DNA of 10,994 nt from positions 1-10,994 of the forward strand of contig CANPWT010000035.1 in the NCBI GenBank assembly GCA_947584775.1. The letters run 5' to 3'. The DNA comes from an uncultured Clostridia bacterium. Its GTDB lineage: Bacteria > Bacillota > Clostridia > Christensenellales > UBA1242. The translations under genes and the position numbers were made by a program. Positions 1-7,647 of the stretch are shown in pieces (position 1 is the first letter of the stretch; each line of letters begins with the position of its first letter). The notes beneath the pieces are model-generated. The model made no database searches. It saw only the letters and a program-made list of their open reading frames with translations, and had not been told where the DNA came from.

Positions 1-724
1 AATAAAAGCGCCTGTTGCCGGCATTGCAATGGGGCTTATGAAAGATAAAGATAGCGACAAATTTGCAGTTTTAACCGATATTCAAGGCCTGGAAGATTTC
101 TTTGGCGATATGGACTTTAAAGTTGCCGGCACAACAAAAGGCATAACCGCCATTCAAATGGACATAAAAATCCATGGCATAGACAGGGCAATTTTGTCAA
201 CCGCGCTTGAACAGGCTCGCCTTGGCAGGTTAGAAATTTTAAAGATAATGCAAAAAACCATTAAAGCGCCACGCAAGGAACTTAGCAAGTATGCGCCTAA
301 AATTATCACCTTTAAAATTGACCCAGATAAAATTAGGGAAGTTATTGGCTCAGGCGGCAAAGTTATCAACCAAATTATTGCCGAAACCGGCGTAAAAATA
401 GATATTAAAGACGAGGGCGATGTGTTTGTTTCGTCCACCGATTTGGCTATGATGGAAAAGGCAAAATCTTTAATTTTAACCATCGCAACCGATTTAGAGT
501 TAAATTGCGAATACGAGGGTAAAGTTACCCGCACTACTCAGTTTGGCGCATTCGTAGAAGTTGCTCCGGGCAAAGAAGGCATGGTTCACATTTCAAAACT
601 AAGCAAAGATAGGGTGGACAAAGTTGAAGACGTTGTAAAAGTTGGCGACCGTGTTAGGGTTAAAACCATAAAAATTGACGAGCGCGGCCGAGTAGACATG
701 AAGTTAATTGAAAAACTTAATTAA
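1..724 (+). CDS. pnp: Polynucleotide phosphorylase (PNPase), C-terminal part
   Basis: This is the 3' part of the gene for the phosphorolytic 3'-5' exoribonuclease that degrades RNA to nucleoside diphosphates. The frame is open from base 2, so the start lies upstream of the window; about 240 of the usual 700 or so residues are present. The first residues read IKAPVAGIAMGL, a hallmark of the second RNase PH core. Next comes EDFFGDMDFK, which keeps the two aspartates and the lysine that match the catalytic residues D486, D492 and K494 of the E. coli enzyme. A KH domain with the GxxG loop (IGSGGK) follows, then an S1 RNA-binding domain (GKVTRTTQFGAFVEV ... GMVHISKL) that runs almost to the stop. 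The end soon after S1 is normal for Gram-positive PNPases. The gene converges on an unknown gene and shares its terminator. Identity is very secure. Confidence 0.97.
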   Translation, partial: IKAPVAGIAMGLMKDKDSDKFAVLTDIQGLEDFFGDMDFKVAGTTKGITAIQMDIKIHGIDRAILSTALEQARLGRLEILKIMQKTIKAPRKELSKYAPKIITFKIDPDKIREVIGSGGKVINQIIAETGVKIDIKDEGDVFVSSTDLAMMEKAKSLILTIATDLELNCEYEGKVTRTTQFGAFVEVAPGKEGMVHISKLSKDRVDKVEDVVKVGDRVRVKTIKIDERGRVDMKLIEKLN

Positions 725-763
725 CTTAACTTTTTAATACTAATCTAAGCATAATAAGTTAAA

Positions 764-800
764 TATGTTTTAAACATTATTGTAAATAATTTAAAACATA
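764..800. other. 10-bp inverted repeat downstream of pnp
   Basis: TATGTTTTAA (764-773) is repeated inverted as TTAAAACATA (791-800), with a 17-base AT-only loop. It lies between the pnp stop and the strong terminator, so it would form a hairpin in the pnp 3' untranslated region. In a sequence this AT-rich, such a match could be chance. No function is claimed. Confidence 0.3.
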
Positions 801-822
801 AGATTTTCAATATTAAGGTAAC

Positions 823-850
823 AAAAAATTCCGCAGAAGCGGAATTTTTT
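823..850. terminator. Bidirectional intrinsic terminator between convergent genes
   Basis: AAAAAATTCCGC (823-834) and GCGGAATTTTTT (839-850) pair perfectly over 12 bp around an AGAA loop. The A/T ends supply a U-tract on both strands, so the hairpin can stop transcription of pnp from the left and of the unknown gene from the right. It overlaps the last two bases of that gene's stop codon (849-851), a very compact convergent arrangement. Confidence 0.9.
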
Positions 851-1883
851 AAACGTTAATTGTGTTTTGTGGCAAATCTAATTTTGTTCTGTTCCACGAT
901 AATGCAAATTCTTTTAGTTCAGGGTAATTGTCCAACTTGCTGCCCAATGTGATGTAAATTTTAGATTTTCTTGTGTTAAAAACTTTTTTAATTGTGTAAA
1001 TATCTGTTAAGTATTTATTAGGTATATAATTTATGCAGTCTGGGTTTTTAAAAATTATTCTGCCAATGCTGTCCAAATGTTGAATATAGCCAAATTCCTT
1101 TTTAGTAAAATATTTTAAAACTTCACCATCTGATGCTATTATATATTCGTTTAATCGTTTAACAACAACATCATCTGTGCTTCCGGCAAAAACATTGTTT
1201 TGAACCAAAGGGTAGCACTCTGGGTGTTTAGCAATAATTTTACCCGCATCGGATATGTTTAATTTGTTAACATATTCTGGGAAATATTTTGTATAGTGAA
1301 CGGCGGTGGATATACCCTCTTTAAAAGTGTTAGATTTTTCTATTTTTTGCTTTATTATAAGTTTTTCTTCATCACTTAAATTATCAAGCGAAAATTTTTG
1401 AAAAGGGAACAATTCTTTTGGCACAAAAACCACAAAATGATTGTTAAATTTTGCAAGGTCAGCCATAAGAAATTTGTATTGCAACTGCGTGGTTATTGGC
1501 TCATGAAAATTATTTTTAACTGCATCCACAAATTCACTTTTTTCTTTAAAATCTTTTAATTCTTTTTCATAGTTTGCCAAAACTTTTTCTGCGCTAAAAT
1601 TGCCCTTTTCTATCATTTCGTTAGTGGTTAATTCAATTTTATTTAACAAAATGTTGTAATTTTTGTTTAAAAAATCGGCATATTCAAGCGCTTTTGCCCG
1701 CACATTTGCAGCATTTTCGCGGGATGCTTTTTGTTTGTTTACTCGCTCTTCGGGGGTGGTTGCTATTGTGTGTTCAGCCCTTTTTTTGGTTTCTAAAAAT
1801 TTTCGTTCAATAATGTCATTAACTCTTCCTAATTCATCTAAACTATATGAGTTATGCACGTCCCATTTTTCTCTTCTGTTCAT
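849..1883 (-). CDS. Hypothetical protein, 344 aa, N-terminal coiled coil
   Basis: I do not recognise this protein. The start is well supported: AGGAG (1891-1895 on the minus strand) lies 7 bases before the ATG. There is no signal peptide or membrane segment, so a cytoplasmic protein is likely. Residues about 1-125 are highly charged (E, K, R, N) and look helical or coiled coil. Residues about 125-344 are more globular, with two loosely similar segments of the kind IIAKHPECYPLV and IIFKNPDCINYIP spaced about 60 residues apart. These faintly recall the NPxxLxxxP-type repeats seen in DUF4116-like proteins, but that link is a guess. The gene lies between pnp and the YlxY-like gene on the opposite strand, ends in the shared terminator and has its own promoter-like sequence, so it seems to be an independent insertion into a conserved block. 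It is real as a gene; its function is unknown. Confidence 0.85.
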   Translation of the reverse strand: MNRREKWDVHNSYSLDELGRVNDIIERKFLETKKRAEHTIATTPEERVNKQKASRENAANVRAKALEYADFLNKNYNILLNKIELTTNEMIEKGNFSAEKVLANYEKELKDFKEKSEFVDAVKNNFHEPITTQLQYKFLMADLAKFNNHFVVFVPKELFPFQKFSLDNLSDEEKLIIKQKIEKSNTFKEGISTAVHYTKYFPEYVNKLNISDAGKIIAKHPECYPLVQNNVFAGSTDDVVVKRLNEYIIASDGEVLKYFTKKEFGYIQHLDSIGRIIFKNPDCINYIPNKYLTDIYTIKKVFNTRKSKIYITLGSKLDNYPELKEFALSWNRTKLDLPQNTINV

Positions 1884-1907
1884 ATTTTATCTCCTAATAC
1901 TAAGATT

Positions 1908-1936
1908 AGCATAAATTTAATAAAAATACAATACAA
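1908..1936 (-). promoter_or_regulatory. Possible promoter of the unknown 344-aa gene
   Basis: On the minus strand TTGTAT (1931-1936) and TATGCT (1908-1913) are separated by 17 bases and lie just upstream of the AGGAG site. The match to the sigma-A consensus is partial, and the region is AT-rich, so chance is possible. Confidence 0.35.
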
Positions 1937-2026
1937 AATAAAAATTTTTTTATATTTTTTTATTTAAAATTTTAACCGTTATAAACAATTAAGGCATATA
2001 TTTAATTTTTTAAAATAAGTTAAAAT

Positions 2027-2728
2027 ATGAAAACTTCTTCAACGCGTGTTGTTGTTACCAATATTATTATTGTTTTAATGTTTGTAACCCTAATTGGCTT
2101 AGGGGTAAGCAACCATATTGCGCTGTATGTTCAGGCGGACGATAGGGTCTATTATTCGGGCAACACTGAAAACAACAATGTAAGTTTTATGATAAATGTT
2201 TATCAAAACGAGGATTGTGTGCGAGATATTTTAGACATTTTAGATAGTTTTAAGGTTAAAACCACCTTTTTTGTTGGCGGGTGCTGGGCGGTTAAAAACA
2301 TCGACCTTGTTAAGGAAATTTACACTCGCGGTCACGAACTTGGCAACCACGGCTTTTTCCATAAGGACCAAGATAAATTAAGTTATGATGCAAATGTGGA
2401 AGAAATTTCCATGTGCCACAAATTGATACAAGAAAATTTGGGCATAGAAATGTCCCTTTTTGCGCCACCAAGCGGAGCATACAACAAAACCACGGTGGAC
2501 GCCGCAACAAACTTAAATTACAAAACTATAATGTGGACGCACGACACAATCGATTGGCGCGACCAGGACGAAAGGCTAATTTACAAGCGCGCAACGGTAG
2601 ACTTATCTAACGGCGACCTTATTTTAATGCATCCAACCGCAAAAACAGTGCAGGCGCTTACTCAAATTTTGTCCCTTGCCATAAACAACGGCTTTAACCC
2701 AACAACCGTGTCAAATTGCCTGAATTAG
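2027..2728 (+). CDS. Membrane-anchored polysaccharide deacetylase-family protein, YlxY-like
   Basis: This is a NodB-fold (carbohydrate esterase 4) protein of 233 residues with an N-terminal anchor or signal (hydrophobic residues about 8-28), so the domain should face outside the cell. The usual first motif TFDDG is replaced by SFMINV (53-58), so the catalytic and metal-binding aspartates are absent. NHGFFH keeps the two histidines (H108, H112). The RxPxG motif reads FAPPSG (145-150) without the arginine. DTIDW (173-177) and LMHPT (200-204) match the later motifs. From memory, MINV, APPSG and MHPT are shared with the sporulation-associated YlxY family, which fits the position after pnp. It may bind rather than deacetylate peptidoglycan; this is inference. 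No clear Shine-Dalgarno precedes the ATG, and a TATAAA at 1980-1985 may be its -10 element. It is shorter than B. subtilis YlxY (about 320 residues). Confidence 0.88.
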   Translation: MKTSSTRVVVTNIIIVLMFVTLIGLGVSNHIALYVQADDRVYYSGNTENNNVSFMINVYQNEDCVRDILDILDSFKVKTTFFVGGCWAVKNIDLVKEIYTRGHELGNHGFFHKDQDKLSYDANVEEISMCHKLIQENLGIEMSLFAPPSGAYNKTTVDAATNLNYKTIMWTHDTIDWRDQDERLIYKRATVDLSNGDLILMHPTAKTVQALTQILSLAINNGFNPTTVSNCLN

Positions 2729-2752
2729 ACAAATTTAGTTTATAAATTTATA

Positions 2753-2771
2753 AACCATTTTAAAAATGGTT
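2753..2771 (+). terminator. Weak hairpin after the YlxY-like gene
   Basis: AACCATTT (2753-2760) and AAATGGTT (2764-2771) form an 8-bp stem with a TAA loop, 25 bases after the stop. The bases after it are A-rich before a T run at 2787-2791, so it is a poor terminator at best. Its 3' arm overlaps the ftsK -35 box. Confidence 0.3.
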
Positions 2772-2798
2772 GGAAAAATTTAAAAATTTTTGTATAAT
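2770..2798 (+). promoter_or_regulatory. Promoter of ftsK/spoIIIE
   Basis: TTGGAA (2770-2775) and a perfect TATAAT (2793-2798) are 17 bases apart, an ideal sigma-A spacing. Transcription would begin near 2805, about 35 bases before the start codon. The leader includes a small GCCC/GGGC hairpin (2813-2825) just before the ribosome binding site. Confidence 0.7.
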
Positions 2799-2839
2799 CT
2801 CTTTAAAGTAAAGCCCCGTTTTGGGCAAAAGGGATGTAT

Positions 2840-5794
2840 ATGGCTATTTACAAATCATCTTTTAATAAAAATAAAGAAGTAGAAAAAAAGGAAAAACTGG
2901 TTAAAGAAAGGCCAGAAAAGCCTGCCAAAGCGCAAAAGGAAGTTAAGGCAAAAAAATTTAAACTTAATAAATACGCGGTCAGTTTGGTGGTGTTTGGCTT
3001 AATATTTTTGGTGTGCGTGCTGCCAAGTAACTTTTTAAAAAACTTTTTGCTGGGCAGTTTTGGCTTGTGCATTTACCCGGTGTGCGTAATTGCAATGCTG
3101 TTTTCAGTTTTGTTTTTGCAAAAGCGCAAGTTAGAGGCTAGGCCAAAATACATTGTGTTTTTAGTGTTAACCGAAATTGTTTTAATACTAATTTTCCATT
3201 TAATTTTAACCAATGTTTATCATCTTCCGCTTAATAATTTTGGCGAATATATCAGTGCAACTTACCGCGCAAAAACCACCGCGGGCGGAGTAGTGTTCAG
3301 CCTGCTTTGCTTCCCTATTATAAAACTGTTAACAATTGTGGGCGCATACATTTTTAGTTTTATCGCCCTTGCAATTTTGGTTGGCTTAATTGTAGATTAC
3401 ATTGTGGTAGACAAAAAATTAAACAAAGCGCCTGCCGTTAAAAAGTTAGATTTTAACGAGTTAGACAGTTTAAAATCCGAGCCTGAACACACCCAGCCAA
3501 TCGAGGCAAAAGTTGTAACCCCAGCCGAGGCACATAAAAGCGAAGCCAAGCGCAAATTGGGTCTGGAAGGGGACGAGGCTACAATAATTTCAAGCAACAT
3601 GCCAAACATCAGCGTGGACAACACAATAAATAAGCCAATGAGCAAGCGAGAATACATTCTAACCCCAATCGAGCCAATTTTGCCGGTGGACAATTCAGAT
3701 GATTTATTTTTAGATAGCAGCACCGGTTATTACAACAGCAAAAAAGTAAACAAAGAGGTTAAAACCAATTTTGCAGAGGAAATTGTTCCTAACAAAAATA
3801 TTCCACAACCCAGCGAGCCAACCCCAGCAGAAATTCAGCCAAGCGAGCCAGAATATAACTACCCGCAAGAACAATATTCTGCCCAAGACGACCAACCAAC
3901 AGACGAGTTTGAAGACATCAATTTAGAGCAACCAACCCAGCAAAACAGTTATGACGATATTTTCCTAGACGAGGACGAACAGGCAGATTACAAAGACCTA
4001 TCTGACTTAAACGAGCAAACACTCACTCCAAGCGAAACCGACTTTCACGAGCAAGATGAAGAGGAATACACCCAGCCCGCCCAAGAAAAAATAGATTTGG
4101 ATGCAGACGATGTGTCCATAGAGGAAATTAAAGCGAATTTAGATAATGCCGATTATGTTGAAGAATTTAAAGTTACAAAACAGGACGATGGTTTGGGCGG
4201 CACGGTAGATACTGAGGTTGTTCGCCCAAGCGTAGATATTTCCAAATTCAATTTGCCAAATGTTAAAAAATCGCTGGTGGAAGAAGAGCCTGTTCGCGAG
4301 CAAGTTAAACAAAAAATGCAAATTCCGCCATATGTAGCCCCACCAGCCGACCTATTAAATTATATGGAGAACACGGCAAAAATTTCAGACGAGGAATTGC
4401 AAGACAACATCGATAGGCTAGAACAAGTTTTGGCAGACTTTAAAGTGCCAGCCAAAGTTAACAATGTTCAAGTTGGCCCGGCGGTAACGCGTTACGAACT
4501 CACCATGCCAAGGGGTATTTCGGTTAACAAAATTGCACAAATGGCAGACGATATTGCAATGACGCTTGCCAGCAATGGTGCAATCCGTGTAGAAGCGCCA
4601 ATCCCAGGCAAAAATTCGGTGGGTATTGAAGTTCCTAACACGCAAATCACTCCGGTTAGCCTGCGCGAACTTATAGATAGCAACGAGTTTAAAACAAGGA
4701 TTAACCCACTTAGTTTTGTTTTGGGCAAAGATATTAATGGCGACATCATTTTCTGCAACCTAGACAAAATGCCACACGTGTTGGTTGCGGGCAGCACGGG
4801 CAGCGGTAAATCAGTTTGCCTAAACACCATGCTTTTAAGTATGTGCTACAAGGCGGGCCCACAAGATTTAAGGCTAATTTTGGTTGACCCTAAAATGGTG
4901 GAATTTTCAACATATAACGGTTTGCCACATTTGCTTATTCCAGAAGTTATAACCAATAAAGATATGACCATCAACGCGCTAGATTGGGCAATTAAGGAAA
5001 TGGAAAGGCGTTATGCTCTCTTTGCAAAAAATAGGGTGGTGAATATCAACGAATTTAATAAGTTAGAGTCGGTTAGAAATGGTGTGGAGGAAAAATTGCC
5101 GTTTATCGTCATTGTGGTTGACGAACTTGCCGATTTAATGCTAGATGCTAAGCGCGAAATTGAAGATAGAATTGCTAAACTAGCAGCCAAGGCGCGTGCA
5201 GCCGGCATACACTTAGTGCTTGCTACCCAGCGCCCAAGCGTGGACGTCATCACGGGTACAGTTAAAGCCAACCTGCCAAGCCGTATTGCGTTCGCCCTCA
5301 CCAACTATATGGACAGTAAAACAGTGTTGGACGGTGGCGGCGCAGAAAAATTGCTCGGCAAAGGCGATATGTTGTTTAAGCCGCAAGATAAACCTGAGCC
5401 AAGGCGTGTGCAAGGCGCATTTGTGTCTAACCAAGAAATTGCTAGTGTGGTGGAATTTATTAAAACTCACAACAATCCGGTCTATGACGAGGATGCGGGC
5501 AGGGCAATTAAAAACCCTAACCAAAGCGAGGGCGGCAACCATGATAGCGGCAGCATTAAAGAACAAGAATTCGACCCTGTTTTAAAGGACGCATTGCGAC
5601 TGTTTATTCAAAACAAACAAGCAAGCGGCAGCATGATTTCTAGGCGATATTCCGTTGGCTTTAACCGCGCCGGCAGAATTATGGACCAAATGGAACGCGC
5701 TGGCTTTATTGGCCCGCAGGAAGGCTCTAAGCCAAGGCAGGTCTTAATTACAATGGATGAATATTTGGCAATTTTTGGCGATGACGAAAACTAA
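2840..5794 (+). CDS. ftsK: DNA translocase FtsK/SpoIIIE
   Basis: This is the septal double-stranded-DNA pump that clears chromosome ends at division, or moves DNA into the forespore. It has 984 residues from the ATG at 2840. I prefer that start to the ATG at 2834 because AAAAGGG (2827-2833) then has 6 bases of spacing. A lysine-rich N-terminus (1-45) leads to four or five membrane segments at about 45-190. A long acidic D/E/Q/P linker (about 196-490) follows, then the FtsK alpha domain (about 495-600). The RecA-like motor has Walker A GSTGSGKS (651-658) and Walker B IVIVVDE (acidic pair D761, E762). The C-terminal gamma winged helix (about 908-980, with RQVLI) reads DNA polarity signals. It is longer than B. 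subtilis SpoIIIE (about 790) because of the linker. It has its own promoter and terminator. FtsK and SpoIIIE cannot be told apart here. Confidence 0.97.
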   Translation: MAIYKSSFNKNKEVEKKEKLVKERPEKPAKAQKEVKAKKFKLNKYAVSLVVFGLIFLVCVLPSNFLKNFLLGSFGLCIYPVCVIAMLFSVLFLQKRKLEARPKYIVFLVLTEIVLILIFHLILTNVYHLPLNNFGEYISATYRAKTTAGGVVFSLLCFPIIKLLTIVGAYIFSFIALAILVGLIVDYIVVDKKLNKAPAVKKLDFNELDSLKSEPEHTQPIEAKVVTPAEAHKSEAKRKLGLEGDEATIISSNMPNISVDNTINKPMSKREYILTPIEPILPVDNSDDLFLDSSTGYYNSKKVNKEVKTNFAEEIVPNKNIPQPSEPTPAEIQPSEPEYNYPQEQYSAQDDQPTDEFEDINLEQPTQQNSYDDIFLDEDEQADYKDLSDLNEQTLTPSETDFHEQDEEEYTQPAQEKIDLDADDVSIEEIKANLDNADYVEEFKVTKQDDGLGGTVDTEVVRPSVDISKFNLPNVKKSLVEEEPVREQVKQKMQIPPYVAPPADLLNYMENTAKISDEELQDNIDRLEQVLADFKVPAKVNNVQVGPAVTRYELTMPRGISVNKIAQMADDIAMTLASNGAIRVEAPIPGKNSVGIEVPNTQITPVSLRELIDSNEFKTRINPLSFVLGKDINGDIIFCNLDKMPHVLVAGSTGSGKSVCLNTMLLSMCYKAGPQDLRLILVDPKMVEFSTYNGLPHLLIPEVITNKDMTINALDWAIKEMERRYALFAKNRVVNINEFNKLESVRNGVEEKLPFIVIVVDELADLMLDAKREIEDRIAKLAAKARAAGIHLVLATQRPSVDVITGTVKANLPSRIAFALTNYMDSKTVLDGGGAEKLLGKGDMLFKPQDKPEPRRVQGAFVSNQEIASVVEFIKTHNNPVYDEDAGRAIKNPNQSEGGNHDSGSIKEQEFDPVLKDALRLFIQNKQASGSMISRRYSVGFNRAGRIMDQMERAGFIGPQEGSKPRQVLITMDEYLAIFGDDEN

Positions 5795-5798
5795 AATT

Positions 5799-5825
5799 AA
5801 AGCAAGTTTTACGCTTGCTTTTTTT
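5799..5825 (+). terminator. Intrinsic terminator of ftsK
   Basis: AAAGCAAG (5799-5806) pairs with CTTGCTTT (5814-5821) around a 7-base loop, and a run of seven T ends at 5825. It starts 4 bases after the ftsK stop codon. Confidence 0.85.
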
Positions 5826-5855
5826 CTTATGTTTTTTATTATAGACTGTGTTTTA

Positions 5856-6100
5856 GAGATTCACTCCACTCACATTCGTTCGGTCGCAATGACGCGTCGC
5901 GAACTTCGTTCTTGCTTATTTATTCCAAGTATTCATAAATTACGCCTTCACTTGTTTGCCCCTTTCCCCACAAAACTCAAATATTTTCTGGGGAAAGGGC
6001 AAACAAACTTAGGCTTATGTTCGCAATGCTTTGCGAACTAGCAAAAGTGCAGTTCGCGACGCAGTCATACCGAGCGAGTGTAACGAGTCGAGAGTATCTC
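5856..6100. repeat. 245-bp imperfect palindromic element (MITE/REP-like)
   Basis: The segment begins GAGAT and ends ATCTC, and its two halves are imperfect inverted copies. The outer arms share blocks such as GCGTCGCGAAC (5893-5903) against GTTCGCGACGC (6052-6062). The centre is a long hairpin in which GTTTGCCCCTTTCCCCA (5954-5970) pairs with TGGGGAAAGGGCAAAC (5989-6004) with one bulged C. A separate perfect 8-bp stem with a TGCT loop lies at 6019-6038. The right half recurs, diverged, at 10325-10423. It is richer in G and C than its surroundings and holds no credible gene. No target-site duplication is evident. A mobile miniature element or a structured intergenic repeat are both possible. 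Confidence 0.8.
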
Positions 6101-6103
6101 GTT

Positions 6104-6568
6104 ATTTGTATTTAATAAAAAAAGTAAAAAAAATTAATAAAAAATATTGAAAAATATTATAAAAATCAATTAAAAATGTTAAAATTTAATAAAAAATTAA
6201 AAAATAAATAAAAAAACAAAAATTATTAAAAAATAAACTATAAATTGTAAAAAATAACAAATTTTTAATTAAATTAGTTTTATATTTACAAATTTTTTTT
6301 ATCAACACTATTATTTAGTTTTTGTTTATATTCCCTTTTCTTTTTGTTTGGTGTTATATTATTTTTAGTGCTTGTGATTTTCAAAAACTATTAAAACTTT
6401 TAAATATTACTAAAAAATAATGAAATTTAATTAAAAAATAAATGCATTAAATAAAAATTTCAAAAAAATTTGAATTTTTTATTTATAAATCTATAATGTT
6501 AATTTTAAAAACAATTTTTTAATAAAAAATAAAATGGCAAATTCAAGGCATTTGGAATATTAAATTTT
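6104..6568. other. Extremely AT-rich spacer upstream of the dipeptidase gene
   Basis: Most of this stretch is A and T only; for example 6181-6240 holds two C and no G. It has no ORF with a plausible start and protein composition. The only recognisable signal is the promoter at 6470-6497. It may be degenerate sequence, a curved or A-tract-rich DNA segment, or the edge of a transferred piece. Confidence 0.7.
6470..6497 (+). promoter_or_regulatory. Candidate promoter of the dipeptidase gene
   Basis: TTGAAT (6470-6475) and a perfect TATAAT (6492-6497) are 16 bases apart, giving a leader of about 65 bases to the ATG at 6569. In such AT-rich sequence TATAAT can occur by chance, but the paired -35 and the position are favourable. 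Confidence 0.5.
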
Positions 6569-7405
6569 ATGAGCAATTTTTGTTTTTGTGATGCGCATAC
6601 CGATTTTTTAACCGAACTAAACAATAAGCAAATAAAACAATACTTAAATTTGCTTTCGAGTTTTAAGCGCAAATTAATTAGTTGTGCGTTTTTTACAACT
6701 GATAAACATTTTACAATCAATAAAATTTTAAAATTGAATAATTTAATAAAAGGGCAGGCGGGGTTAATGCTGTCGATTGAAGATATTGGCTTTATTAAGG
6801 GCGAAAAACAGTTAAAACAACTTATAAAATTAAAGCCGATAAGTGTTACTTTAACTTGGAATTTTAATAACCAATATGCGGGCGGGGCAATGGACAATGG
6901 CACGCTTACCCCTCAGGGCAAAAATGCAATAAAACTGCTAGAAAATAGCGGTGTTATTGTAGATACTGCACATTTAAACAAGCGCTCGTTTTACGCGTTT
7001 CGCAACATTACCACCAAACCAATTTATTGCTCGCACGCCAACATATATTCGCTCTATAAACATAGGCGCAACTTAACGGATAAACAAATTAAACTAATAC
7101 GAGATAGCGACGGCTTTTTAGGGCTGACAATTTATCAAAAATTTATTAGCAAAAATAAAATTTCCGCACTCGATGTTGCGAAGCAAATAGATTATTTAAT
7201 AAAAAATTTTGGCTGCGATTTTTTTGGCTTTGGCACAGATTTGTTCGGCTTTAGCCCCGCCTATTTGCCCACCGATATAAATAATTATTTGGATTTAAAA
7301 AAAGTGGCACATCATTTAAAAACCTTTGGCTACACAACTAAAACAATAAATAAAATTTTTTATCAAAATTATATAAATTTCATTAAAAAATTAAAAAAGT
7401 ATTAA
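6569..7405 (+). CDS. Membrane dipeptidase-like metalloenzyme (peptidase M19)
   Basis: This 278-residue protein matches the renal/membrane dipeptidase family, zinc enzymes of the amidohydrolase fold that cleave dipeptides, often with a D-residue at the C-terminal side. Expected ligands are visible: HxD in DAHTD (H10, D12), the bridging glutamate in SIED (E71), and histidines in DTAH (H135) and CSHAN (H156). LTWNFNN (95-101), the HxRNLTD stretch (165-171) and GTDLFG (222-227, D224 as catalytic aspartate, in place of the usual GSDFDG) also fit. It has no signal peptide, so it is probably cytoplasmic. At 278 residues it is shorter than many relatives (310-400). The Shine-Dalgarno is weak (GGAA, 11 bases from the ATG). 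Its codons are more A/T-biased than those of ftsK, and both flanks are nearly pure A/T, which may suggest a separate origin. Family assignment is strong; substrate is unknown. Confidence 0.9.
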   Translation: MSNFCFCDAHTDFLTELNNKQIKQYLNLLSSFKRKLISCAFFTTDKHFTINKILKLNNLIKGQAGLMLSIEDIGFIKGEKQLKQLIKLKPISVTLTWNFNNQYAGGAMDNGTLTPQGKNAIKLLENSGVIVDTAHLNKRSFYAFRNITTKPIYCSHANIYSLYKHRRNLTDKQIKLIRDSDGFLGLTIYQKFISKNKISALDVAKQIDYLIKNFGCDFFGFGTDLFGFSPAYLPTDINNYLDLKKVAHHLKTFGYTTKTINKIFYQNYINFIKKLKKY

Positions 7406-7647
7406 AAATTAAATAAAAAACATATAAATTTTTTTAAAAGATATAAAATTTAATAATAATTTATTGAAAATTATTAAAAAAAAATATATATAAATTAAAA
7501 AATTAACATAATTTAATTAAAAATTCATAAAAATTAATTAAAATTAGCAAAAAAATAAAATTTTTTAGTAATTTTTAAATTTTTTCAATAAAAAACAAGT
7601 TTTTTTATTTTTTAATTAAAATCAAATTTGCAATTTAATTGTTTAAA
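7406..7647. other. AT-rich spacer between convergent genes
   Basis: This spacer between the dipeptidase gene and the convergent HAD gene is almost only A and T. It holds AT-only inverted repeats, for example TTAATAAT/ATTATTAA near 7449-7478. No gene is visible. Termination for both genes must occur here, but no classic GC-stemmed terminator is present. Confidence 0.6.
7587..7606. terminator. Possible AT-only terminator hairpin
   Basis: AAAAAAC (7590-7596) and GTTTTTT (7599-7605) form a stem with an AA loop, which extends to AAT/ATT if one T is bulged. T-rich sequence flanks it on both strands. It could end the HAD transcript from the right, but the stem has only one G-C pair, so the call is weak. 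Confidence 0.25.

Noticed and set aside
154..534. Minus-strand ORF of 126 codons
   Set aside because: It lies wholly antisense to the PNPase core and KH domain, has no ribosome binding site of note and no recognisable protein features.
5757..6041. Plus-strand ORF of 94 codons over the ftsK 3' end and the palindromic repeat
   Set aside because: It starts inside ftsK in another frame, crosses the ftsK terminator and ends in the repeat; its protein sequence reflects the repeat only.
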